Shown here piece after piece: positions 55,330-64,000 of a stretch of DNA of 64,000 nt. The stretch covers positions 692,287-756,286 of the forward strand of contig CAUYUJ010019337.1 in assembly GCA_963575745.1 (NCBI GenBank), written 5' to 3'. Position 1 is the first letter of the stretch. The number at the start of each line of letters is the position of its first letter. A model generated the notes under the pieces. The model worked only from the letters and a program-made list of their open reading frames with translations. It ran no database searches and had not been told where the DNA came from. Made by a program: the position numbers and the translations under genes. The stretch is from Prorocentrum cordatum. Its lineage: Eukaryota > Sar > Dinophyceae > Prorocentrales > Prorocentraceae.

Positions 55330-56862
55330 CGAGCTGCTATTCACCTGCCTCTCCCAAGTCTTGCAGTCCAGATCTGGATCGATGTGCTGGACCCGCTCGG
55401 ACACGAACTTCCATCCCACGGTATCCGTCCACGTACCTACACACACTTTATCACTCTGACTATCCTTCTGCAGGTATGCCCAAGCCTTTGCAGGCCCTTC
55501 AGGCTCAAAAGTGATGAGAGCAGTGGCAACAGTCTTGAGCTTATGAAAGATCGCAGTCGCCTTGCGAGTCTCCCCCACTCTACGTCGGTCCTGTGGTGCC
55601 GGTTGGACAAACCAACCGAGGTGTCGATCTTTGCATGGTCCAAAACTATTCTGACAACCGACCAGATCAGGGCACGAATTGGACCAGGCTGAGGCCCACT
55701 CGTTGCGTACTTCCCAGACCGTCTCTTTCGAAGTCCCTGGCATGAAGTATATGCGAAACTTGGTCACACCAAATCGATTGGAAGCGATATCCCCGTCCGT
55801 CCTACCCCTGTCGAAGATCTTAGTAACGTCACTCTCCCGTGCTTGCGATAGTGTGTACAACTTACCTATCATGTTCCTAACCGTGGTGACCTGGATCTTG
55901 GCCTTATCTCGAGTTTCAACCTTTCGGGGGTCCTCTTGCGCGAAGCCGCTCACCTGGATCCAAGTCGGAACATGTGGTACAAAGGGCCTCTGGAAGTCAG
56001 CAGTACGAGAATCACGAGTAGATGCACCTCCCAGAGATGATGAATCTGCCCAGGGATCTCTAGAGTTCATCTGAGACTGAAGTGCTTTGATCTCTTTCGC
56101 CTGGGCCTCCTGAGCTGAACGAATCTCCTGCACCGACGAAGCAATAGGGGCAACCTGCTCTGATACCCTCGTTTGAATCTGCTCTTTGATGTCAACAGAG
56201 TTCTGCATAAGCATCCTCTGCATATCTTCACGCATGGCATCGAACTGTGCACGGAGCATAGTGGCCAGATCTCCAGCATCACCTCCTCCTCCTCCACTAC
56301 TACCACTTCCATTCCCACTAACTGCCCCTCCTCCACCACCCTCGGCATCACCAAGAAGACGTCTATCTTCCAGGAGCTTCCTCTGTCGCTTCTCTCCGTT
56401 GCCCTCAGTTCCCATATCATCATCAGAAGTCGGAACCATCTTCCTCTTAAGATCACACTGCCCACAACTGGAAGTAGAATACCGATAAGCTCGACAAGTA
56501 GGGCACCTACTAGCCTCCAGATCACGATAGTGTTCGTCCTCGAGTTCTTCAAGAAACTTATCCCAACCCCGTGAAGGTGAAAGTCGGTACGTGATGAAAT
56601 CTGCTGCAACAAAAACGGTCAAAGTGTCCTTCTCAACTGCCAGAGCAAAACTGGCAAGTGCTGGGCTCCCAAGAGTATCACAAGCAAACAGCAAAGATAC
56701 AAGTGCAACAGGTAGCGGCCTTGCGCCTCCAGCGGCGCGTGTGGGCTCACCCACTAACACAAGCAGAGAACAAATGCAGCGACCTATGCGCAGCACGTCC
56801 AGGAGGTTGCAGCCGACGAAGTACACGAACTTTTGGGCCAGCGCGCACCCACGCGCGCCCAC
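55330..56862 (-). CDS. LINE D ORF1 (gag-like) with zinc-ribbon motif
   Basis: An open frame of 511 codons. The upstream limit opens at GTG (56860-56862); the first ATG (56437-56439, codon 142) comes after conserved-looking features, so the true start is uncertain. A CPTC-x9-CGQC zinc-ribbon-like motif lies at codons 120-136 and a basic KRQRKLLEDRR stretch at about 158-168. A Gly-rich run follows (174-195), a coiled coil (about 198-265), and from about 290 the family domain: PTWIQVSGFAQ, FGVTKFRIYFMPGTSKETVW, ATAIFHKLK, VCVGTWTDTVGWKF. It is the only intact ORF1 in the window and probably binds element RNA. Confidence 0.8.
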
Positions 56863-56952
56863 GGCCGCCCAGGGGGCAGCCTGAGGAGACAGGCTTGAGG
56901 AGGCCCCCGACGGGCCAGGCCACCGCTGAGATCCCCGAGGAGGGACAGCAGC

Positions 56953-57265
56953 AACCTGGTCACCGCCGGGAACCTCGTAGAGCTCCTAGCACGCGTAAGA
57001 GTGCTCAGCATCGAAAGAGAGGGCTTCTGGCCGCATTTTTCAAAAAGAGAAAAACATGATCTTTTTCCTGTCGACATGAAGTTGGTTCCGCCAAGTGTTT
57101 TGATAGTAAAAGAGCATCTAGAGAGCTCATATTGAGACGCAGAGGCCCTCATAGTCGTCTACAGGTGCGAAAAATCTGCTTTCTCAAAATGAATTGACAT
57201 ATATGTTTCAAATATTCGCAAAACCACCCAAACTGGGCGCCGGCGGTAAACCGTCAACCTTGGTT
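56953..57265. repeat. HT module; contains the empty-site reference
   Basis: GCAACCTGGTCACCGCCGGG (56951-56970) followed by an HT body to 57230, then a new head (ACTGGGCGCCGGCGG at 57233-57247) whose loop holds the next LINE fragment. The join of the leader end to the right half of the hairpin is the same arrangement inferred at 26667-26890 before its tail insertion. Confidence 0.65.
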
Positions 57266-57939
57266 TTTGCTTTGCTCGGAGCCCACAGGGACAAAGGAGC
57301 CCCCGCTCAGGATTCAGGTCCGCAGCAGAGGAGCAGCAGGTGCTCGACACCTTCAGCGAGGCGCTTGCTGGCCAAGAGCTCAGCTTGACTAACCGTGCAG
57401 GTCGGCGGGATGGCGGCAGCCTCAGAAGCTAAGTTGAATAGCCAAGAGCCTTGAGAGTGTTGAAGAGCAGGGAGGGGGAGCACGAATAGGTCAATAACCC
57501 AACCAATGCCAACACCGTGGGAGGAACGACCACCATCGAAGTAGCCGCGAATCCCTTTTATTTGTTCCCTTCTGAGAGTATGAATGCGCGGGTCGAAAGT
57601 ACGGTGGCTCTGGCCCGTGCGGGCCTTCCAAGTTTCAGCATCAGCACGCTCGTTTCCCTCACGATAAAACCACTTCCATGGATCTAATCCCCAAGACGGC
57701 GGCCTCAGGTTCACGTGATAGTTAAGATGTAATCTGTATAATATACTTTGAATGTGTGCAATGGTCTCACAATATACTTCCGTCGTACATACATATTGTC
57801 CCACCAGCCAGTTCACCACCACCTGGGAGTCACCACAGAGCTCGACGGGAATCCCTTCAGCCTCGTAGTTCCAGACGCTGGCATTCTCGAAGTTAAAGGC
57901 GAGCCGCTTTGCAATCTCATTGTTTCTCTCCTCCGTCCC
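57266..57939 (-). mobile_element. 674-bp 5'-truncated LINE fragment with 10-bp target duplication
   Basis: AACCTTGGTT occurs at 57256-57265 and 57940-57949. The insert is the last 674 bp of a LINE on the minus strand, ending with a short GCAAAGCAAAAACC tail. The hairpin reads through as CGGCGGTAAACCGTCAACC and TTGGTTACCGCCGGG once the insert is removed, so the target is exactly the HT hairpin loop. Confidence 0.9.
57307..57939 (-). pseudogene. LINE RNase H (permuted), truncated copy
   Basis: The frame is open throughout: EERNNEIAKRLAF, ELCGDSQVVVNWLVG, KWFYREGNERADAETW, RGYFDGGRSSHGVGIGWVID, then VSQAELLASKRLAEG and a stop at 57307. All four catalytic positions of RNase HI appear present but with the second half of the fold first. 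This is a separate lineage from A/B and D. The copy lacks the rest of ORF2 through 5' truncation. Confidence 0.8.
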
Positions 57940-57949
57940 AACCTTGGTT

Positions 57950-59175
57950 ACCGCCGGGAGACTCGTAGAGCTTCCTGACAGCCAGCGAAAAGTCTTTCAC
58001 CCAAGCGATGTCAGACCTCCCGATGCAACAGCCGAACGCTCCTCATTCTGGATCGTTTTCTGTGCGCACGAGCTCCGTAGCGAGTTACTTGCGAAAATCG
58101 ACAACACCTCCCAAGATCACTCGAACAATACGAAGCGTTTCGCGAATATAGCGAGTATCAGACCGAGTTCAGACCTCTGAATGGAACAGGAGGACGCCCC
58201 TGATGTTCCCTGCAGCCCCTTACACCCCAAGTTAAGCGCAGAAATCGACTGCATGAAGATGACTCGAACAATACGAATAGCTTCGCGGACCTAGCTCGGG
58301 CAGCAGACCGAGTTCAGAGCTCTCAATGCGACAGCCGGACGCGATGGATCACTGCGAATCGATTCCAGTGATTGACAGCCCTGCAGCTCCCTTAGAGCTC
58401 GAGTTAAGTGCAGAAAACAGACAGCACCTCTCAAGATGACTCGAATACGAATAGTTTGCGGACCCAGCTCGGAAGCACACCGAGTTCTGAGCTCTAGATT
58501 GGGCAGGCGGACGCGCCTGATGTCTCGGAATCGATTCCTGTTAGTACGAGCCCTGTACTCCCCCCTACAGCCCGAGCTAAGTGCAGAAAACAGGCAGCAT
58601 CTCAAGATCGCTCGAACTACGAATAGGTTCGCAAACCTAGCTCGGGCAGCAGACCGAGTTCAGACCTCTGGATGTAACAGACGAACGCGTCTGATGCTTC
58701 GCAATCGATTGTTGCGAGAATGAGCTCCATAGCTGCCCTGCAGCTCGAGTGAAGTACAGAAGCCCGAGAGCGTCTGTCAGGATAACTCGAATAATACGGA
58801 TAGGTTTGCGGATCCAGCACGGCTGGCGGACCGAGTTCAGACCCTTGGGTTCAACAGGCGAACGCGCCTGATCATTCTGAATCGATTAGCTGTGCTTACC
58901 AGCTCTGTAGCTGTCCTAAAGTTCGACTTATGTTCAGAAAACCGTCATCGCGTATCAAGATGACTCGAAACAGCCGATCCCGCCGCGATGCTTTTTGCAG
59001 AAATATTTATCCGATCGAGCTGAGATTAAGATGGCGAGCGGGAATGAGATCGAAAATGGTCAGAAAAATAGTAGAGCTCAAACGAATTGTTGAATTTCGA
59101 GAACAAAATTTTCAACCGACCCAAAGTCAGCAAAAGGTCCGTCGAGATTTTCCTTGTCAACTAGCTCTCCAGCGC
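57950..59175. repeat. Satellite element, about 176-bp units
   Basis: Head ACCGCCGGGAGACTCGTAGAGCTTCC, then about six units with GAATAG-type boxes near 58275, 58450, 58620 and 58798, the terminal unit GATGCTTTTTGCAGAAATA with GCGAGCGGGAATGAGATCGA, and CTCTCCAGCGCCCCAGAACT. No gene. Confidence 0.65.
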
Positions 59176-59369
59176 CCCAGAACTGGCGCCAGCAACTAGC
59201 TAAGCGAAGCTCTACGAGTTCAGTTGTCACTTTGTGAATTGGGGCGGGGTCGGCGAACTAGCTCCATCCTGCACTGGAATTCCTCTAGCTCATCGAAGTC
59301 CAAGAGCTCTACGAGGTACTTGGTAGCGTCCAAAACCTGGATAGCGAAGAGACGCTTTCGAGACAGTAA
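59176..59369. repeat. Element end pieces, possible excision scar
   Basis: CTGGCGCCAG (59182-59191) is a perfect 10-bp palindrome. It replaces the TCTTAAGCTTC segment usually found before CAACTAGCTAAG and the inverted end GAAGCTCTACGAGTT. It could be a footprint left where an HT head inserted and mostly excised. A 60-bp HT tail (59259-59321) and GGTAGCGTCCAAAACC follow. Confidence 0.4.
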
Positions 59370-60548
59370 ACTGGGCGCCGGCGGTAAACCGTCAACCTTG
59401 GTTACCGCCGGGAGACTCGTAGAGCTTCCTAGCTCGACTTAAGTTGAGAAAACCGACAGCACCTACCAATATTCCGACTCATAGTCGATATTTTTTTACC
59501 TCTGAATGCGACAGGCGGACGCGTCTGATGTCTGCGAATCGACTCCTGTGATTACCAGCCCTGCAGCCCCCCTACAGCCCGAGTTAAGTGCAGAAAACCG
59601 ACAGCATCTCTCAGGATGACTCGAACAATACGAATAGTTTCGCGGAGATAGTTCGAGCAGCAGACAGAGTTCAGAGCTCTGGATTCCACAGGCGGACGCG
59701 CCTGATGTCTTCAAATCGATTCCTGTGACCACAAGCACTGTGGTCCCTCTCAGCGCGAGTTTTGTGCAGGAAACCGAGAGCACTTCTCAAGATGACTCGA
59801 CCAATACGAATATTTCCGCGATTCTAGATTGGGCAGCAGACCGAGTTCAGAGCTCTGGATTCGACAGACAAACGCAACTGATGATTCTGAATCGGTTTCT
59901 GTAAACATCAGCTCTGTAGCTGTCATACAGCTCGAGTTAAGTACAGAAAACCGAAAGTTTCTGTCCAGATGACTCGAATAATACGAATAGGTTTGCGGAC
60001 CTAGCTCGACTAACAGACCGAGTTCAGACCTTTGGATTGAAGAGGCGAACGCGCCTAATCATTCTACATCGATTAGCTGTGCTTACCAGCTCTGTAGCTG
60101 TCCTAAAGCTCGAGTTATATTCAGAAAATCGCTAGCGCGTATCAAGATGACTCAAAACGGCCGATCCCGCCACAGTGCTTTTCGATAGTAATATTCACCC
60201 GATCGAGCTGAGATCAAGATGGCGAGCGGGAATAAGATCGAAGATCACGGGAAAAATACTAGAGCTCTAACGAATGGTCAGATTTCGAGAACATAATTTT
60301 CAACCGAGCCAAAGTTGTGAAAAGTTCAGTCGAGATTTTTCGAGCCAACTAGCCTGCCAGCGTTTTCGAATTACTCTTAAGCTTCGCCGTTGCGCTCTCA
60401 GGGAAGCTCTACGAGTCACTTGGTAGCGTCCAGGTAGCGTCGAAAACCCGGAGAGCAAAGCGACCCTTCGGGGACTGGAAATCTTTCCTGGAAAGCTTGG
60501 GGAAGCTCCCCTGCAGCACTGCTGAAGCGCTGTCAGGAACGCGTCCAT

Positions 60549-60574
60549 GCGTGCCTGCACGCATGCAGGCACGC
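60549..60574. repeat. Perfect palindrome, 11-bp stem
   Basis: Arms GCGTGCCTGCA (60549-60559) and TGCAGGCACGC (60564-60574) around CGCA. It sits in the GC-rich element between composite satellite units and is related to the hairpin at 46129-46150. Confidence 0.85.
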
Positions 60575-61759
60575 GTGGAAGCTTGCCAGACTGGGCGCCG
60601 GCGGTAAACCGTCAACCTTGGTTACCGCCGGGAACTCGTAGAGCTTCCTAGCTCGACATAAGTTGAGAAACCGACAGCACGTACCAACATTCCGACTCAT
60701 AGTAAATATTATGAGACCTCTGAATGCGACAGGTGGACGCGTCTGATGTCTGCGAATCGACTCCTGTCATTACCAGCCCTGCAGCCCCCTACAGCCCAAG
60801 TTAAGTGCAGAAAACCGACAGCACCTCTCAGGATGACTCGAACAATAGAGTAGTTTCGCAGACCTGATTCGGGCAGCAGACCGAGCTCCGAGCTCTGGAT
60901 TCGACAGGCGGACGCGCCTGATGTCTTCAAATCGAGTCCTGTGACAACAAGCACTGTCGTCCCCCTGAACACGATTTGAGTCAAGAAAACCGAGGGCGCT
61001 TCTGAAGATCACTCGACCAATACGAATAATTTCGCGATTCTAGATTGGGCAGCGGACCGAGTTCAGAGCTCTGGATTCGACAGACAAACGCAACTGATGA
61101 TTCTGAATCGGTTTCTGTAAATATCAGCTCTGTAGCTGTCCTACAGCTCGAGTTAAGTACAGAAAACCGAGAGTTCCTGTCAAGATGACTCGAAAATACG
61201 AATAGGTTTGCGGACCTAGCTCGGCTAACAGACCGAGTTCAGACCTCTGGATTCAACAGGCGAACGCGCCTAATCATTCTACATCGATTAGCTGTGCTTA
61301 CCAGCTCTGTAGCTGTCCTACAGCTCGAGTTATGTTCAGAAAACCGTCAGCGCGTATCAAGGTGACTCGAAACGGCCGACCCCGCCATGACGCTTTTCGA
61401 TAGTAATACCCACCCGATCGAGCTGATATCAAGATGGCGAGCCGCAGTAAGATCGAAGATCACGGGAAAAAATACTAGAGCTCTAACGAATGGTCAGATT
61501 TCGAGAACATAATTTTCAACCGAGCCAAAGTTGTGAAAAGTTCAGTCGAGATTTTTCGAGCCAACTAGCCTGCCAGCGTTTTCGAATTACTCTTAAGCTT
61601 CGGCGCTGCGCTCTCAGGGAAGCTCTACGAGTCAAGCTCCCCCGGACACGTTGCCGGCTCGCTGGAGGCGCTGCGAGGAACGTGAAGCGACGGAAACGAG
61701 CTCCTGGCGGCCACCCTAACCGTCCGGCTTCTAATCTTAAACCCTTTAGCTCTAAGCGA

Positions 61760-61784
61760 GCTCTCCGGGAAAAACCCGGAGAGC
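61760..61784. terminator. GC hairpin GCTCTCCGGG with A5 loop (terminator-like shape, role unknown)
   Basis: Arms GCTCTCCGGG (61760-61769) and CCCGGAGAGC (61775-61784) around AAAAA. Related sequence occurs at 46282-46308, and its right half alone occurs at 45811-45822, 60446-60458 and 59334-59345. In a eukaryote this shape does not imply transcription termination; it is more likely a structural end of the GC-rich element. Confidence 0.4.
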
Positions 61785-64000
61785 AAAGAGACCGTCGGGG
61801 GGGGGGGGATATTACTGGGCGCCGGCGGTAAACCGTCAACCTTGGTTACCGCCGGGGAACTCGTAGAGCTTCCTACCTCGACTTAAGTTGAGAAAACCGA
61901 CAGCATCCAACATTCCGACTTATAGTGAATATTTGTTGACCTCTGAATGCGACAGGCGGACGCGTCTGATGTCTGCGAATCGACTTCTGTAATTACCAGC
62001 CCTGCAGCCCCCCTACAGGCCCGAGTTAGGTGCAGAAAACCGACAGCACTTCTGAGAATGACTCGAACAATATAGAAGTTTTGCAGATCTAATTTGGGCA
62101 GCAGACCGAGTTCCGAGCTCTGGATTCAACAGGCGGACGCGCCTGATGTCTTCAAATCGATTCCTGTGACCACCAGCACTGTAGCCCCCTCAGCGCGAGT
62201 TGGGCGAAGAAAACCGAGAGCACTTCTCAAGATGACTCGACCAATACAAATTCTAGATCGGGCAGCAGACCGAGTTCAGAGCTCTGGATTCGACAGAAAA
62301 AACGCAACTGAGGATTCTGAATCGGTTTCTGTAAATATCAGCTCTGTAGCTGTCCTACAGCTCGAGTTAAGTGTAGACAACCGAGAGTTCCTGTCAAGAT
62401 GACTCGCAAAATACGAACAGGTTTGCGGACCTAGCTCGGCTGACAAACCGAGTTCAGACCTCTCGATTGAACAGCCGAACGCGCCTAATCATTCTACATC
62501 GATTAGCTGTGCTTACGAGCTCTGTAGCTGTCCTAAAGCTCGAGTTATGTTCAGAAAACCGTCAGCACGTATCAAGATGACTCAAAACAGCCGATCCCGC
62601 CATGACGCTTTTCGATAGTAATATTCACCCGATCGAGATGAGATCAAGATGGCGAGCGGGAATAAGATCGAATATCACGGGAAAAAATACTAGAGCTCAA
62701 ACGAATTGTCAAATTTCGAGAACAAAATTTTCAACCGAGCAAAAGTTGTCAAAAGTTCAGTCGAGATTTTCCTTGCCAACTAGCTGTGGGGCGCGCCGGA
62801 ATTACTCTTAGCTTCCAGTAATAACTTGCTAAGGGAAGCTCTACGAGTTACTGGGAGCCGGCGGTGAACCGTCAACATTGGTTACCGCCGGGAGACTCGT
62901 AGGGCTTCCTAGCTCGACTTAAGTTGAGAAAACCGACAGCAACTACCAACATTCCGACTCACAGTGAATATTGTTTGACCTCTGAATGCGACAGGCGGAC
63001 GCGTCTGACGTCTGCGAATCGACTCCTGTCATTACCAGCCCTGCTGCCCCCCCCTTCAGCCCGAGTGAAGTGCAGAAAACCGACAGCACCTCTCAGGATG
63101 ACTCGAACGATACAGTAGTTTCGGAGACCTAAATCGAGCAGCAGACCGAGTTCCGAGCTCTGCATTCGACAGGCGGACGCGCCTGATGTCTGCAAATCGA
63201 TTCCTGTGACCACCAGCGCTGTAGCTCCCCTCAGCGCGAGTTTAATGAAGAAAACCGAGAGCACTTCTCAAGATGACTCGACCAATACGAATAGTTTTGC
63301 GATTCTAGATCGGACAGCAGACCGAGTTCAGAGCTCTGGATTCGAAAAACAAACGCAACTGATGATTCTGAATCAGTTTCTGTAAAAATCAGCTCTGTAG
63401 CTGTCCTACAGCTCGAGTTAAGTGCAGAAAACCGAGAGTTTCTGTCAAGATGACTCGAATAATACGAGTAGGTTTGCGGACCTAGCTCAGCTGACAGACC
63501 AAGTTCAGACCTCTGGATTCAACAGGCGAACGCAGCTAATCATTCTACATGGATTAGCTGTGCTTACCAGCTCCGTAGCTGTCCTAAAGCTCGAGTTATG
63601 TTCAGAAAACCATCAGCGCGTATCAAAGATGACTCAAAACGGCCGATCCCGCCACAGTGCTTTTCGATAGTAATATTCACCCGATCGAGCTCAGATCAGG
63701 ATGGCGAGCGGGAATAAGATCGAATATCACGGGAAAAATTACTAGAGCCCAAACGAATTGTTGAATTTCGAGAACAAAATTTTCAACCGACCAAAAGTCA
63801 CCAAACTGGGCGCCGGCGGTAAACCGTCAACCTTTCTTACCGCCGGGGGACTCGTAGAGCTTCCTGACTATATATAATGTAGAAAATAAATTGCAGAGAA
63901 CGACTAGTTTTTCAGCCCAAGCGATTTCAGACCTCTCGATGCAACAGCCGAACGCCCCCTGATGCTTCTGGATTGTCTTTTGTTCGAGCTCTGTAGCTCT

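Larger units (their letters stand above)
50827..56952 (-). mobile_element. LINE D, full length, both ORFs open
   Basis: A 6,126-bp element between AACCTGGT at 50819-50826 and AACCTGGT at 56953-56960. Minus-strand order: leader (56952-56863, shared with E4 and E5), ORF1 (56862-55327), UGA, ORF2 (55326-51058), and a 231-bp 3' region. ORF2 has no internal stop or frameshift. Together with the clean target duplication this suggests a young, possibly mobile copy. The usual poly(A) is replaced by a two-copy GACCGCAG tail. Confidence 0.9.
59370..64000. repeat. Higher-order satellite array, five composite units
   Basis: Composite units begin with ACT and an HT hairpin at 59370, 60590, 61814, 62850 and 63805 (lengths 1220, 1224, 1036, 955 bp; the last is cut by the window end). 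The first four each hold the head with GACTCGTAGAGCTTCC, a GACTTAAGTTGAGAAAACCG segment, four or five about 176-bp subunits and the terminal unit TTTTCGATAGTAATA with CCCGATCGAG; some add the GC-hairpin element. The last unit has the other head type (CTTTCTTACCGCC, ATATATAATGT). Subunits share CTGTAGCTGTCCTACAG-type hairpins. No ORF is conserved. Confidence 0.8.

Noticed and set aside
59370-64000. CRISPR-like spaced repeats
   Set aside because: Repeat period is about 176 bp with degenerate units and no short identical repeats or unique spacers; the genome is eukaryotic.

Overview
The window comes from a dinoflagellate nuclear genome. The main evidence is the dinoflagellate spliced leader (SL), whose core reads CCATTTTGGCTCAAG. 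On the minus strand it occurs in full at 12942-12962 and 41279-41299, and as truncated tandem relics at 2713-2742. The rest fits: no bacterial-style operons, very low gene density, and LINE-type reverse transcriptases whose catalytic box is WADN. I recall that box from predicted dinoflagellate proteins but cannot check it here. I found no convincing host housekeeping gene in 64 kb; almost everything is mobile DNA or satellite-like repeat.

Layout. 1-6.5 kb: a minus-strand retrocopy (E1, 284-2742) with tandem SL relics at its 5' end and an 8-bp target duplication, a degenerate satellite block, a LINE 3' fragment and a second repeat-protein element (E2). 6.4-19.3 kb: two about 6.1-kb LINEs of one family, A (minus) and B (plus), head to head as a large imperfect palindrome with a 0.3-kb SL-bearing retrocopy (E3) at its centre. 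19.3-32.2 kb: LINE C (plus), split by a 9,448-bp insertion (21916-31363) whose removal restores the LINE reading frame exactly. The insertion is a nest of retrocopies (E4 and tails), satellite blocks and a polypyrimidine tract. 32.2-50.8 kb: a mosaic of a modular hairpin plus terminal-inverted-repeat element (called HT here), retroelement tails, a LINE fragment (35.75-37.59 kb), SL-bearing retrocopy E5, a 350-bp tandem repeat and several satellite blocks. 50.8-57.0 kb: LINE D, 6,126 bp with an 8-bp target duplication and both ORFs open. 57.0-64.0 kb: a 674-bp LINE fragment with a 10-bp target duplication, then a higher-order satellite array.

How the parts relate. The LINEs encode ORF1 (coiled coil plus a conserved C-terminal domain) and ORF2 (endonuclease, reverse transcriptase, RNase H). 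In three lineages ORF1 and ORF2 share one frame and are separated by a single UGA in a readthrough-prone context. The RNase H motifs occur in circularly permuted order in every copy where they can be read. The E elements share 5' leaders and 3' tails with the LINEs but carry an unrelated, repeat-rich protein, so they look like non-autonomous partners. Insertions repeatedly use the sequence AACC(T)TGGT, which lies in the loop of the HT hairpin and at the 5' junction of earlier insertions; this explains the chains of same-orientation elements.
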